From DASWNP01 sp036399175 (GTDB lineage Bacteria; Acidobacteriota; Blastocatellia; Pyrinomonadales; Pyrinomonadaceae): 64,000 bases of DNA. The stretch lies in assembly GCA_036399175.1 (NCBI GenBank), contig DASWNP010000048.1, forward strand, positions 62,001-126,000, written 5' to 3'. Positions 50,031 to 58,999 of the stretch are shown in pieces. Each line of letters opens with the position of its first letter. Within the stretch, counting starts at the first letter, position 1. Under the pieces are notes generated by a model. The model was not told the DNA's origin and ran no database searches. It worked only from the letters and a program-made list of their open reading frames with translations. The position numbers and the translations under genes were made by a program.

Positions 50031-51167
50031 CCCCGCCGTGCGATAGCGTCTTCCTTTCCAGCTTACGCCCCGACCGCTCGCGCATCTGAGCCACGACGAA
50101 AGGCCGAGCGCAATCAGCAGCGCTTCGCTCAGAGGATGCAGGGCGACCGACCACCACGCTTGCCTGAAGCGAAACGCGAGCGCCGCGCGCATCAGAAGAA
50201 CAAGGGCGGCGCTGGCGGCGAACATCCGTCCCGCGCGAGTCGAAGCGAAGAGGGGAGCGGCGACGAAAGGCAACAGGAAGACGAAGAGATGAAGCGCCAT
50301 GAATCCGACGAAGCTCGACCGGCGACGAAAGGCCGGGTAGAAGTTTTTCTGAAAGCCGCGCCAGATTTCAGTGAGCGAATCGTACATGCGCACGCGCACG
50401 AGGCGCTGGCCGTCGAGGCACAAACTCGCCTCGCCGCGCTCGCGCCACTCCTGCGCGAGCCGCACGTCTTCGTAAAGCTCGCCGCGCACCGAAGAGTGGC
50501 CGCCCACCGAGAAGTAAGTTTCTCGCTCGACGAGCAGGCACGCGCCGTGCGCGAGTCCGAGCGAAGCGTCGCGCCGTCTGAGCGAGAGGGGAGCGGGGTA
50601 GAGCGTGAAGACGACGAAGTTGAGCATCGGCATCAGCAGACGCTCCCAGAACCCGCGCGCTTCGAGCGCAGGCCAGCAGGAGAGCAGCGTCACACGGCGG
50701 CGTCGAGCTTCGCGCAGCATCTTTTCGGCGGCGTAGGGCGCGAGCCTCGCGTCGGCGTCGAGGTAGAGCATCCAACCGGAGCGCGCCGCCTCGGCCAGAC
50801 GCCAGCAAGCGAAATTCTTTCCGCACCAACCGGCGGGAAGCCTCGCGTTTTGCAGGACGCGCACGCGCTCGTCCTTCCGCGCGTATGCTTCGATTATCGC
50901 AGGCGTCCGGTCGCTCGAATCGTCATCGTAAATCAGAATCTCGCCGACCACCGCCCCTTGCGCGAGAGCCGCGTCGAGACACGCGGCGAGATTCTTCTCT
51001 TCGTCGCGCGCCGGAATCAGAATCGAGAGCGCGCCCGGCTCATCCTCCGTCGCGCCGCGCGCGCCCTCCCGTTCTCCCGCCCCGACTTCCGGCCACGCCA
51101 GAGCGTTCCAAAGGGTCACGGCCAGAAAAAGCGCGGGCGGTATCAGTATCAGGTAGAGATAACTCAT
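50028..51167 (-). CDS. GT2 glycosyltransferase of the carotenoid operon
   Basis: 379 aa. An N-terminal membrane helix, then a GT2/GT-A domain with ILIPARDEEKNLAACLD, the DDDSSD donor loop, GWCGKNFACW and the DADAR metal-binding motif, and three C-terminal membrane helices. This plan fits CruC/HpnB-like membrane glycosyltransferases, so it likely glycosylates the carotenoid hydroxyl made by CruF. I use the ATG at 51167; a TTG at 51200 would add 11 residues. Confidence 0.86.
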   Translation of the reverse strand: MSYLYLILIPPALFLAVTLWNALAWPEVGAGEREGARGATEDEPGALSILIPARDEEKNLAACLDAALAQGAVVGEILIYDDDSSDRTPAIIEAYARKDERVRVLQNARLPAGWCGKNFACWRLAEAARSGWMLYLDADARLAPYAAEKMLREARRRRVTLLSCWPALEARGFWERLLMPMLNFVVFTLYPAPLSLRRRDASLGLAHGACLLVERETYFSVGGHSSVRGELYEDVRLAQEWRERGEASLCLDGQRLVRVRMYDSLTEIWRGFQKNFYPAFRRRSSFVGFMALHLFVFLLPFVAAPLFASTRAGRMFAASAALVLLMRAALAFRFRQAWWSVALHPLSEALLIALGLSSWLRCASGRGVSWKGRRYRTAG

Positions 51168-51233
51168 GCGGCGCGAAGAGAGAGTTCGGACTCGAACCAA
51201 AGCGAGACTCGCGTAGAAGACCGACGCCGGAAA

Positions 51234-52181
51234 CTAGAGCGGGTGCGCGAAGGCGTAGGCGGGCGCGAGCGGCTCAAGCTGTTCGACTCGATTGAGGACG
51301 AGGCGCGCGCATTCGCCGAGCAGGCGCACTTCGGGGCGCGCGCCGAATCGCTCTTCGAGACGGTCGATGCCATCTTCGACGAGCGAGACGGCGAGACGGT
51401 GCGCGCCCTCGATGCCGAGAGCGCCGACGGAGTTGAGCCGCAGGTGTCGCGCGTCCTGACGTGCGGGCTTGCCCATCTCTGCGGCGACGCCGAACCCATC
51501 GAGCAGGTCGTCGCAAATCTGGTATGCGCGCCCGACGCATTCGCCGAAACGCGCGAGCGCGCTCGTGTCTGCTGCTGCGGCGTCACAGGCGAGCGCCCCG
51601 GCGGTCATCATCAGACGCATCAGCGCCACCGTCTTCAAGTCGCGGCTGGCGACCGCCTCCATGTCAGCGCCTCCGGCGCGAAGCTCAAGGTCAACCACCT
51701 GCCCGCCGACCATTCCGTCTGCCCCGATTGAGCGCGCCGTCTCTTTCAACAGAAGCTCGACGGCGTCGGCGCGTCGGCAGCCGCGCGCCGTGCGCGTCAA
51801 AAGCGCGTAAGCCTGATTCAGAAGCGCGACGGCGGCGAGCACGGCCAAGCCCTCGCCGTAAACCAGATGCAGGGCTTCGCGGTTGCGACGCAGACCCGCG
51901 TCGTCCATCGAAGGCAAATCGTCGAGGATGAGCGAGCTTGTGTGGATGAACTCGACGGCGCAGGCGACGAGCATGGCCTGCTCGCGCGTCGCTCCGGCGA
52001 GCCGCGATGCGAGCAGCGCGAAGACGGGGCGCAGCCGTTTGCCGCCCGGAAAGAGCGCGTAGCCGAGCGCCTCGTTGAGACGCTGCGCCCCCGGCTGAGA
52101 GCTGACGGGCAGCCAGCGCCTCAGCGCCTCTTCAATCTCTTCTCGATGCTGGGCGACGTAGTTTCTCAGTTGCTCGTTCAA
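51234..52181 (-). CDS. crtE: Geranylgeranyl pyrophosphate synthase
   Basis: 315 aa. First aspartate-rich motif DDLPSMDD (87-94), second motif QICDDLLDGFG, and GGKRLRP with the substrate-binding Lys/Arg. It condenses isopentenyl diphosphate units to GGPP, the C20 precursor of phytoene. The start is TTG at 52181: it overlaps the upstream stop as TTGA and has GAGAGG 7 bp upstream. The frame stays open further, inside the neighbouring gene. Confidence 0.92.
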   Translation of the reverse strand: MNEQLRNYVAQHREEIEEALRRWLPVSSQPGAQRLNEALGYALFPGGKRLRPVFALLASRLAGATREQAMLVACAVEFIHTSSLILDDLPSMDDAGLRRNREALHLVYGEGLAVLAAVALLNQAYALLTRTARGCRRADAVELLLKETARSIGADGMVGGQVVDLELRAGGADMEAVASRDLKTVALMRLMMTAGALACDAAAADTSALARFGECVGRAYQICDDLLDGFGVAAEMGKPARQDARHLRLNSVGALGIEGAHRLAVSLVEDGIDRLEERFGARPEVRLLGECARLVLNRVEQLEPLAPAYAFAHPL

Positions 52182-52975
52182 ACGCGCGCCTCTCTTTCTG
52201 CCTGATACGCGACCTCTGCGCCGCCGTCGGCGGAGTCGAAAATAATCTCGCAAAGCTTTCGTGCTGCTTCCTGAAGCGGCAGGTGTCCAGCGCCTTCGAG
52301 CCGCCGCGCGTGCGCCTGCGGCCAGACCCCGCGCCACATTTCGACCGATTTTCTGACCGCGCCGAAAGTCCGCTCGCCGTAAGCGATGTCGACGGGAAGA
52401 CGCAAACGCTCGAAACGCTCGACGCCTTCCAGCTCTGAAAAGAGCGCGAGGTAGCGGCGCGCGGCCTCGTGATTCGTTTCGACGAAGGAGGCGGTCAAAT
52501 CCGAGTCGGGCGTGCGTCGCCCGCGCAGCGCCTGATTGGTTATCCAGCGTCCGAAAGGGTTGGCGAAAGTGGCGTCGTAAGCTCGTCGCCCGATGCTTCG
52601 ATTCGTGAAGAGACGAAAGTAGCGCGGCATGTACGCGAACGGGTCTACGAGGACGAGCCGACCGACGCGCCCTTCCATCCTCTCTGCGACGAGCAGCGCG
52701 AGAATAGCTCCGCTACAACTGCCTACGAGCGTTATCTTCCTACGCGAATCAAGCTCGGCGAAGGCTTCGACGGCTTCGCAGATTTCCTCTGCGATACTTC
52801 CCAAGCTCCACTCGCGCGGCGCGGGCGAGCATCCCGTGCCGGGCAGGTCTGCGCTGAGCAGAGAGAAGCGCGCGGGCACGTGCGCGGCGAGCGGCGCGAA
52901 GTCTCTGTGACTTCCGCCCCACCCGTGCAGCGCGAAGCTGTGCGCCTCGCCTCTCCCGTAACGCTCAACGTACAC
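52178..52975 (-). CDS. Alpha/beta-hydrolase in carotenoid operon
   Basis: 265 aa from the GTG at 52975, which has GGGGAGG about 10 bp upstream; a TTG at 53008 is a second choice. The hydrolase fold has HGWGG as the oxyanion loop, the nucleophile in VGSCSGA (GxSxS rather than GxSxG), and EGAGHLPL for the catalytic His. It is embedded between crtI and crtE with overlaps on both sides. It may remove or add acyl groups on the carotenoid glycoside or act on a precursor; this is inference. Confidence 0.78.
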   Translation of the reverse strand: MYVERYGRGEAHSFALHGWGGSHRDFAPLAAHVPARFSLLSADLPGTGCSPAPREWSLGSIAEEICEAVEAFAELDSRRKITLVGSCSGAILALLVAERMEGRVGRLVLVDPFAYMPRYFRLFTNRSIGRRAYDATFANPFGRWITNQALRGRRTPDSDLTASFVETNHEAARRYLALFSELEGVERFERLRLPVDIAYGERTFGAVRKSVEMWRGVWPQAHARRLEGAGHLPLQEAARKLCEIIFDSADGGAEVAYQAEREARV

Positions 52976-54530
52976 GCGCGAGATTCCTCCCCTGAATCCT
53001 TCGCTCAATCTTCTCCCTAACGCTTCCTTGAGTTCTCTCCTGAATCCTCTCCGCGACGAGCTTTCCTCCGAGCACGACCATCGGCATCCCCGTCCCCGGC
53101 GTCGTGCTCGCGCCGACGTAGTAGAGCCCTTCCAGCTCTTCGCAGAAATTCTTCGAGCGGAAAGGGCCGACCTGAAAAAGATTGTGCGCCGCGCCGAAGG
53201 CCGAACCGTCGTAGAGACCGAAGCGCCGACGCCATTCCAAAGGCGTGTAAATCTCTTCGACGCCGATGCGCTCCGGCTCAAGCTCTACGTTGTGCTCGGC
53301 GAGCCTTTCCAAGACCTGCGCTTTAATCTCAAGCGCCGCCGCGTCCCAATCTATTCCCGGCAGCTCGCTCAGGCGCGGCACGGGCACGAGCACGAACATC
53401 GCAGTCTCGCCCGGCGGCGCGAGCGACGGGTCGGTCGCCGACGGCACGCTCACGTAGAAGGGCAACTGGCGCGGGATGCGACGCTCGCGCAGCAGGTCTT
53501 GGAATGTGGCGCGATAATCGCGCGGCAGAAAAATCGTGTGATGCCCGAGATTCTTCACTTCGCCCCGCACGCCCCAGTAGAAGGTGACGACGGCGGGCGT
53601 CATCTTCGTGCGCGAAGCGCGTCTGCGAAACTTTTCGGCATTGCGCGGCGACGAATCGACGAGCGTCGTGTTCGTCGTCGGCACGTCCACGTTCGAGACG
53701 ACGAGCGACGAGCGGCGCACCTCTCCGTCTTCCAGCTCAAGACCTTCGACGCGCCCGCCGCGCGCGAGTATCCGGCGCACGCGCCTCCCTGTCTGAATCT
53801 CGACGCCAAGCTCGCGCGCGAGTTTCACGACGGCTTCGACCAGAGCGTAGATGCCGCCCTTCGGCAGCCAGAGCCCGTAGGCCAGCTCGCCGTAAGCGAG
53901 GATGGTGAAGATGCCGGGTAGCATGTAGGGCGAGCCGCCGAGATACATTCCGTAGGAGCCGAGGGCTTCGCGCAGGTGTCGGCTCTTGAAGTAGCGTCGC
54001 AGCTCGCCGTCGAGCGAGCGCCAGATGCTCGTGCGACGCAAGTCTGCGGGCGAGAGCGCCGCGAGCCAGCGCAGAGGGTTATCGACGTTGCGATTGATTA
54101 GACAATCGAAGGCGACGCGATACTTCGCCGCCGCGTCTGACAGGAAAGAGAGCGCACGCGGGCGCGAGCCCGGCTCGACGCGCTCGAACTCTTCGAGAAG
54201 CCTTTGCAGGTTCGACGAGAGCGTGAAGCGCGTGCCGTCAGTCCATTGGAAACCGACCGAAGGCTCGACCGCGAGCAGCGTCACGTAATCACGGAAGCTT
54301 CGCCCGGCGGCTCGGAAAAGCTCTTCAAAGACCCATGGATAATTCAGCAGCGACGGCCCCGTGTCGAAACGAAAACCCTCGCGCTCGACGACGTTGGCAC
54401 GCCCGCCCGCGCGTTCATCAGCCTCGTAGATTGTCACCTCGTAGCCGGCGAGGCGCAGGTGAATCGCCGCGCTCAAACCTCCGAGCCCGCCGCCGACAAT
54501 CAGAACGCTTCTCTTACTCTCGTCGCTCAT
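52965..54530 (-). CDS. crtI: Phytoene desaturase (CrtI)
   Basis: 521 aa, the usual CrtI length. FAD-binding GGGLGGLSAA (13-22), EREGFRFDTGPSLL and the C-terminal LYYVGASTTPGTGMPMV signature. It desaturates phytoene stepwise to lycopene or 3,4-didehydrolycopene at the membrane. It follows crtB in the operon (20 bp between stop and start) and overlaps the hydrolase gene by about 11 bp. Confidence 0.93.
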   Translation of the reverse strand: MSDESKRSVLIVGGGLGGLSAAIHLRLAGYEVTIYEADERAGGRANVVEREGFRFDTGPSLLNYPWVFEELFRAAGRSFRDYVTLLAVEPSVGFQWTDGTRFTLSSNLQRLLEEFERVEPGSRPRALSFLSDAAAKYRVAFDCLINRNVDNPLRWLAALSPADLRRTSIWRSLDGELRRYFKSRHLREALGSYGMYLGGSPYMLPGIFTILAYGELAYGLWLPKGGIYALVEAVVKLARELGVEIQTGRRVRRILARGGRVEGLELEDGEVRRSSLVVSNVDVPTTNTTLVDSSPRNAEKFRRRASRTKMTPAVVTFYWGVRGEVKNLGHHTIFLPRDYRATFQDLLRERRIPRQLPFYVSVPSATDPSLAPPGETAMFVLVPVPRLSELPGIDWDAAALEIKAQVLERLAEHNVELEPERIGVEEIYTPLEWRRRFGLYDGSAFGAAHNLFQVGPFRSKNFCEELEGLYYVGASTTPGTGMPMVVLGGKLVAERIQERTQGSVREKIERRIQGRNLARVR

Positions 54531-54550
54531 CCGTTCAACTTTAAGTGTGT

Positions 54551-55567
54551 TCAGCCGAGCAGGTAGGCCAGAGGAATGCGCCAGTACTTGCTGACGGGAA
54601 GCGCGCGGAGCTTATCGGCTGTCGGCACGCTTTCGCGCTCGTCGATGCCGCGACGACTGTAGGCGATGCGCTCGTTCAACCTGGAGTAGACCTTGATGCA
54701 GGCGTCAATCGCCGCGCGACAATCGGGGGCGAAGGCGTCGATATTGTCGAGAGCCTTCCTGTAGTGACGTTGGCTGAGAGAGGAGAGGCGGCGCAGCACG
54801 CGCCGGAGCGAGGCGTGCTGTCGCTCGTCGCGCGCGTCGAAGTTTTCGATTCCTTCTGCGCGCAGGAATTCGAGCGGAAGATAGAGGCGGCCTCGCTTGC
54901 GGTCTTCGTTTACGTCGCGCAGGAAATTGGTCAGTTGCAGGGCGATGCCGAGGTCGCACGCGGCCACGAGGGCACGCGAGAAATTTTGCTCGTCAATCGA
55001 GCCGTAGACGTGCGTCAGGAAATAGCCGACGACGACGGCGCTGCCGTAGATGTAGTTTTCGACGAGGTCGTCGAAGGTCTCGAAGGGAAGGGGCGACGTG
55101 TCGCGCCGCATCGCTCGGAGAAAGTCTCTGTAGTGCTCGGGCGGGATGGCGCGCTCGCGCACTACCTTGGTGAAGCACGCCAGAGGCGTCGGGACGCCTC
55201 TGAGCAAAGCTTCTCTGAGAGACGCGCAGGCGAGCGCCGTCTCGTAGAAGTCGCTCCACTCGTCGAGCAATGCGAGACGCTCGGCGGCGGCGAGAGGAAA
55301 GGTATCGACAATCTCGTCCGGGTAGCGCACGGCAGCGTAGACGGCCTCGACCTCTGCGCGCTTGTGCGCCGGCAGGAAACGGCTGACGATGAAGAAGCTC
55401 GTGCTGTAGGCGCGCATCACCGTGCGCGCGTGCTTGACGCAGACGCGCCATGCCGCCGCTTCCGAACGCGCCGCGAGAGCACGCGCGCGCACGCTCGCCT
55501 CGCGCGTCGTCCATTCTTCGACGCTCCACGTTCGATTGCCCTGAGCCGACCGGTTCGTTGAGAGCAT
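54551..55567 (-). CDS. crtB: Phytoene synthase (CrtB)
   Basis: 338 aa from the ATG at 55567. Trans-isoprenyl diphosphate synthase features are both present: YPDEIVD (first Asp motif) and LGIALQLTNFLRDVNEDRKRGR (landmarks QLTNFLRD and EDRKRGR, second motif). TSFFIVSRFLP near residue 50 matches the substrate-entry region. It joins two GGPP to phytoene. The frame runs back to 55663, but that part is Arg-rich and unlikely to be translated. It is the first clear gene of the carotenoid operon. Confidence 0.92.
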   Translation of the reverse strand: MLSTNRSAQGNRTWSVEEWTTREASVRARALAARSEAAAWRVCVKHARTVMRAYSTSFFIVSRFLPAHKRAEVEAVYAAVRYPDEIVDTFPLAAAERLALLDEWSDFYETALACASLREALLRGVPTPLACFTKVVRERAIPPEHYRDFLRAMRRDTSPLPFETFDDLVENYIYGSAVVVGYFLTHVYGSIDEQNFSRALVAACDLGIALQLTNFLRDVNEDRKRGRLYLPLEFLRAEGIENFDARDERQHASLRRVLRRLSSLSQRHYRKALDNIDAFAPDCRAAIDACIKVYSRLNERIAYSRRGIDERESVPTADKLRALPVSKYWRIPLAYLLG

Positions 55568-55693
55568 AAGGGGCGAGCCTGAAAAGGCTGACGGTCGCCG
55601 TCGTGCATCCACCGAGCGCCGATGAGAAATCAGCTTGATGCTAATGCGAATGCGAAGGCGCACTGCGAGAGTCTCCGTTGCCCAAGGTTAAAC

Positions 55694-56044
55694 TCAGGCG
55701 ACGCTCGCCGTCAGAACTTCGCGCAGAAGTCGTCCGAGAATCTTTTCGTAATCGAAGGGCGCGGCTACCCTTCGTTTGATGACGGCGTCGATGGCCGACC
55801 TGTAAGCCTGCGCGCTCTCGATGGAGGCGGCGCTCCTGAAGATGGAGGCCGTCTCTTCGTTGTGCAGGTTGAGCAGCTTGACGAGCCGGAGCAGCACGGC
55901 GCGCAGCATGTCGCGCTCTTCTTCGAGCGGCGAGCGAGGCGCGCCGCGTTCGTCAAACTGCGTCAGCCTCGCAGCCCAGACCGAATGGCACAGTCGTTTG
56001 AATTCCGTCTCGCTGATTTTCCGTTGGCCGTTCTCTTCGTGCAT
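55694..56044 (-). CDS. Hypothetical helical protein
   Basis: 116 aa, mainly amphipathic helices (LEEERDMLRAVLLRLVKLLNL landmarks: EERDMLRAVLL and KLLNLHNEETASIF). No domain recognised. It lies 127 bp upstream of crtB on the same strand and may lead the carotenoid operon or be separate; the coding look is good but no clear ribosome site was seen. Confidence 0.5.
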   Translation of the reverse strand: MHEENGQRKISETEFKRLCHSVWAARLTQFDERGAPRSPLEEERDMLRAVLLRLVKLLNLHNEETASIFRSAASIESAQAYRSAIDAVIKRRVAAPFDYEKILGRLLREVLTASVA

Positions 56045-56484
56045 CGTCCCTCTACTCTTCGGCGAAGCAACTTTCGCACGAACGCGAGGCCGCGCCGCCC
56101 GCCGATAAATTCTTTCGAGTTGAGCTAAGCTTTATAAATTACGTAGGGAAAAACCGAAGCGGATTGCTTTTCATAAATATTCGCGGCGGCTTGCGAGCCT
56201 CCTTCGGCGCGGCTCAGAACGCGCGGCAACGGCGTGCGCGCAAACCGAGACGAAGGAGCCCCAAGCGCTCGCCGAAATGGAGAGACCGTCGTTAGTTTTA
56301 CTGGAGCGGAGTCTAATCGAAGAGGTGTTGCGGTTTGTTCACGCCGAGAGCTTCAATGTTAACAAAGGCGTGGAGAGTTTGCCGCGGCGCGCGCTGATTT
56401 ACGGCCTCTTTCGGCGTCGCGCCTTAGTCTTTATCGCCGTCCGGCCTTGCAACTATGCACGCTTATAGTGCATCATAGTTCTCG
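56045..56484. other. Non-coding region
   Basis: No convincing gene. A short frame at 56277-56468 lacks a ribosome site. GCACGCTTATAGTGC near 56457-56471 is an imperfect palindrome and may belong to the promoter of the RRM gene. Confidence 0.4.
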
Positions 56485-56695
56485 GTTATTCCTTCTCTCA
56501 AGCATCAACGGTGATGCGCCCCGCATCTCGACGAGTTGGCGATGGCGTTCTGGATAGTTAGAGAGCAGGCGGATTTCAACCTCAGAAGCCGCTCAGATGA
56601 GCACCTGAACCAGAACCTTCGCTGCTACCGTTTCATCGAAGCCACTTTGATTCCAAGCTTCTCTTAAAACTCCCAGAGGGGAGAGGTACATCTTT
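56485..56695 (+). promoter_or_regulatory. Conserved 211-nt leader of RRM gene (copy 2)
   Basis: Same length and block order as the leader at 3014-3224. Hairpin 1 is GCATCA-ACGG-TGATGC (56502-56517), whose stem differs from copy 1 while still pairing. Hairpin 2 pairs CTTCG 56617-56621 with CGAAG 56637-56641. CTCCC 56670-56674 pairs with GGGAG 56679-56683, covering the ribosome site GGGGAGAGG. Confidence 0.72.
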
Positions 56696-57094
56696 ATGTC
56701 AATGAAACTTTACGTCGGCAATCTCTCGTTCCAGACTTCGAGTGAGGATTTGCAACAGCTTTTCGGGCAGGCGGGCACGGTCGAGTCGGCTTCGGTGGTG
56801 GAAGACCGCGAGACGGGACGCTCGCGCGGCTTCGGCTTCGTCGAAATGTCCACGAACGAAGAAGGCCAGGCTGCCATCGCGCAGTTTAACGGCAAGGAAA
56901 TCAACGGACGCAGCCTGACCGTCAACGAAGCGCGCCCGCGCGAAGATCGCGGCAATCGCGGTGGCGGCGGCGGCGGTCGTGGCGGCTTCGGCGGCGGCGG
57001 TAATCGCGGCGGCGGCGGCGGCTACGGCGGCAATCGTAGCGGCGGCGGCGGTTATGGCGGCGGTGGCGGCGGAAACCGCGAGCCTCGCTGGTAA
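56696..57094 (+). CDS. RRM-domain RNA-binding protein with Gly-rich tail
   Basis: 132 aa. An RRM domain (about 1-82, RNP2 LYVGNL, RNP1 RSRGFGFVEM) is followed by a ~45-residue Gly/Arg/Asn tail of RGG/GGY type (GGGGYGGNRSGGGGYGG), as in eukaryotic hnRNP- and cyanobacterial Rbp proteins. Such tails favour RNA chaperoning and condensation. It is a paralogue of the protein at 3225, which lacks the long tail. A DEAD-box helicase follows, consistent with an RNA-remodelling or cold-adaptation module. Confidence 0.93.
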   Translation: MSMKLYVGNLSFQTSSEDLQQLFGQAGTVESASVVEDRETGRSRGFGFVEMSTNEEGQAAIAQFNGKEINGRSLTVNEARPREDRGNRGGGGGGRGGFGGGGNRGGGGGYGGNRSGGGGYGGGGGGNREPRW

Positions 57095-57140
57095 GACTCT
57101 GCGCAGGGTTCGAGTCTGAGCCCTTCGCGCGACCTCTTGC

Positions 57141-57194
57141 AGAAAGCGCTCTCGGTCGATTAGACACATCCGCCGGGAGCGCTTCCGGTTTTGT
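57141..57194 (+). terminator. Intrinsic terminator after RRM gene
   Basis: AGAAAGCGCTCTCGG (57141-57155) pairs with CCGGGAGCGCTTCC (57173-57186), including G-U pairs, followed by GGTTTTGTT. It separates the RRM gene from the helicase gene. Confidence 0.75.
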
Positions 57195-57263
57195 TATCGC
57201 TTTTAGTTTTGTCAATTAATGCTCCCCGCCAAACGGGCGGCGCGCGGCATGCAAAGGAACTTA

Positions 57264-58484
57264 ATGAAATTCTCTGAACTCGGACTCGTCGATGCGTTGT
57301 TGCGTCGTTGCGAGTCGCTCGGATACTCCGAGCCGACGCCGATTCAAACCGAGGCCATCCCCTCCGTTTTGAACGGCTCTGATTTAATTGGCTGTGCCGA
57401 AACCGGCACGGGCAAGACGGCTGCGTTTCTGCTCCCGATTATTCAACGCCTGACGGCGACGCCGCGACCCGGTGTGCGCGTGCTCATTCTCGCGCCGACG
57501 CGCGAGCTGGCCTCGCAAATCGAAGCGAACTATCGTGAGCTGAACACGTCGAAAGCTAATCGTTGTGCGAACATCATCGGCGGGGCGAGCATGTCGCGCC
57601 AGATGGACGCTCTGAGACGCACGGCTTCGGTCGTCGTCGCGACGCCCGGACGATTGCTCGACCATATCGAACGCGGCACGGTTGACCTCTCGACCGTCGA
57701 AGTGCTCGTCCTCGACGAAGCCGACCGGATGCTCGACATGGGTTTTCTGCCCTCGATTCGCAGGGTGCTCTCTAAATTGCCGACGAAGCGACAGACGCTG
57801 CTGTTCTCGGCCACGATGTCTTCGGCCATCGAACAGCTTGCGCGCTCGACGATGCGCGAGCCGAAGCTCGTCGCAGTCGGCGAGCGGCGCGGGCAGGCCG
57901 CCACGACCGTCGAGCAGACGGCCTATCCGGTTGCCGCCGAATCGAAGACGGCGCTTTTGCTCGACCTGCTGGAGCGCGAGCGCTTCGAGCGCGTGCTCAT
58001 CTTTACGCGCACGCGGCGCGGAGCCGAGCGCCTCTCGCACATCCTCGAAGCGCGCGACCATAAGGTCAACCGCATTCACGCCGACCGCACGCAGCCGCAG
58101 CGCGAAGCAGCCCTGCGCGGCTTCAGAGACGGAGGCGTGCGCGTCCTCGTCGCAACCGACATCGCCGCGCGCGGCCTCGACGTTGATGCTGTCTCGCACG
58201 TCATCAACTACGACGTGCCCGCCGCGCCTGAAGATTACGTGCATCGCGTCGGGCGCACGGGGCGCGCGGGCAATCGCGGCTGCGCCATCACGCTCGTCGC
58301 TCCGGTCGATGAGCTGTCGATGCGCGCCATCGAGCGTCTCACGGGGCAGTCGGTCGAGCGAGTGTTTCTGCCAGCTTTCGGCGGAGCGAGCCAGTTGAAC
58401 ATCAGCACCAAGCCCTCGCCCGCGTTCAAGCGTCCGACTGCGAGCGGTCGTCGTTCGTTTCGACCGAGACGAGCCAGCAGGTAG
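57264..58484 (+). CDS. rhlE: DEAD-box RNA helicase, RhlE type
   Basis: 406 aa. Q-motif EPTPIQTEAIP, motif I AETGTGKT (45-52), PTRELA, motif II DEAD (about residue 150, LDEADRMLDMGF), SAT, and the C-terminal RGLDVD and HRVGRTGRAG motifs. The basic C-terminal tail is short. ATP-dependent unwinding of short RNA duplexes, in ribosome assembly or mRNA turnover. The start at 57264 has AAAGGAA upstream; in-frame ATGs at 57219 and 57249 are possible. Confidence 0.93.
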   Translation: MKFSELGLVDALLRRCESLGYSEPTPIQTEAIPSVLNGSDLIGCAETGTGKTAAFLLPIIQRLTATPRPGVRVLILAPTRELASQIEANYRELNTSKANRCANIIGGASMSRQMDALRRTASVVVATPGRLLDHIERGTVDLSTVEVLVLDEADRMLDMGFLPSIRRVLSKLPTKRQTLLFSATMSSAIEQLARSTMREPKLVAVGERRGQAATTVEQTAYPVAAESKTALLLDLLERERFERVLIFTRTRRGAERLSHILEARDHKVNRIHADRTQPQREAALRGFRDGGVRVLVATDIAARGLDVDAVSHVINYDVPAAPEDYVHRVGRTGRAGNRGCAITLVAPVDELSMRAIERLTGQSVERVFLPAFGGASQLNISTKPSPAFKRPTASGRRSFRPRRASR

Positions 58485-58544
58485 TAGAGCCCAGACCAGA
58501 TTGAGCTTTTACGGATTACTTTTGAAGAGAAGAAGGAGACTTTG

Positions 58545-58895
58545 ATGGAGAAGCACACATACACGATTGGCGAGCGGGTCGAGAAGTTTTGCATGGGGTG
58601 CGGCGAGGAGAGGGGTCATGTGGTCGTGTCGGTGACGAAGCGCGGCCTCGTCTCTCGCGTGAGTTGCCCGAAGTGCGGCACGCGCAGCGCCTTCAAAGCA
58701 GGCGTCGAGGTTGCAGACCGGCGCGCGTCAAATAAAAGCGACGCTCCCTACGACCGCACGCGCACCTACCGCATCGGGCAGGCGCTCGTCCATCCGACCT
58801 TCGGCCTCGGAGAAGTCACGGCCGTCATCGAGCCGCAGAAGATTGATGTGCTCTTCTCCGACCGCATGCGTCGGCTCATCCACGCACGCATCTAA
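58545..58895 (+). CDS. Zinc-ribbon / CarD-Tudor-like protein
   Basis: 116 aa. An N-terminal zinc ribbon (C16-x-x-C19 and C41-x-x-C44) is joined to a C-terminal beta-barrel with GQALVHPTFGLGEVTAV, the pattern of CarD/TRCF-RID-like or Tudor-like modules that bind RNA polymerase. AGAAGGAG precedes the ATG at 58545. It could be a small transcription-associated protein. It lies 60 bp after the helicase gene and is probably co-transcribed. Confidence 0.78.
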   Translation: MEKHTYTIGERVEKFCMGCGEERGHVVVSVTKRGLVSRVSCPKCGTRSAFKAGVEVADRRASNKSDAPYDRTRTYRIGQALVHPTFGLGEVTAVIEPQKIDVLFSDRMRRLIHARI

Positions 58896-58930
58896 GGCCG
58901 AGCCTTCGACCTGAAGCTCAAACATTCGAC

Positions 58931-58999
58931 GAGCCCCTGTAAAGGGCGCAGCGACTTTTCCAACGCGTAAGTCGCCCGCCCTTTTCAGGGGCTTTCGTC
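58931..58999 (+). terminator. Strong intrinsic terminator
   Basis: AGCCCCTGTAAAGGGCG plus CAGCGACTT (58932-58957) pairs with AAGTCGC plus CCGCCCTTTTCAGGGGCT (58969-58993) around an 11-nt loop, followed by TTCGTCTTTT. It ends the helicase/zinc-ribbon unit. Confidence 0.88.

Noticed and set aside
48549..51731. Long + strand frames opposite the carotenoid operon (48549-50009 and 50136-51731)
   Set aside because: They are antisense to convincing crt genes and their products are Arg/Glu-rich without domains. They were read as shadows.
56277..56468. 63-codon + strand frame before the RRM leader
   Set aside because: No ribosome site, basic low-information product, and it overlaps the likely promoter. 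Not annotated as a gene.
57107..57124. GGGTTCGAGTCTGAGCCC resembling a tRNA T-arm
   Set aside because: The flanking bases do not form a 5-bp T-stem, and no acceptor or anticodon arm is present. It lies between the RRM stop and its terminator.
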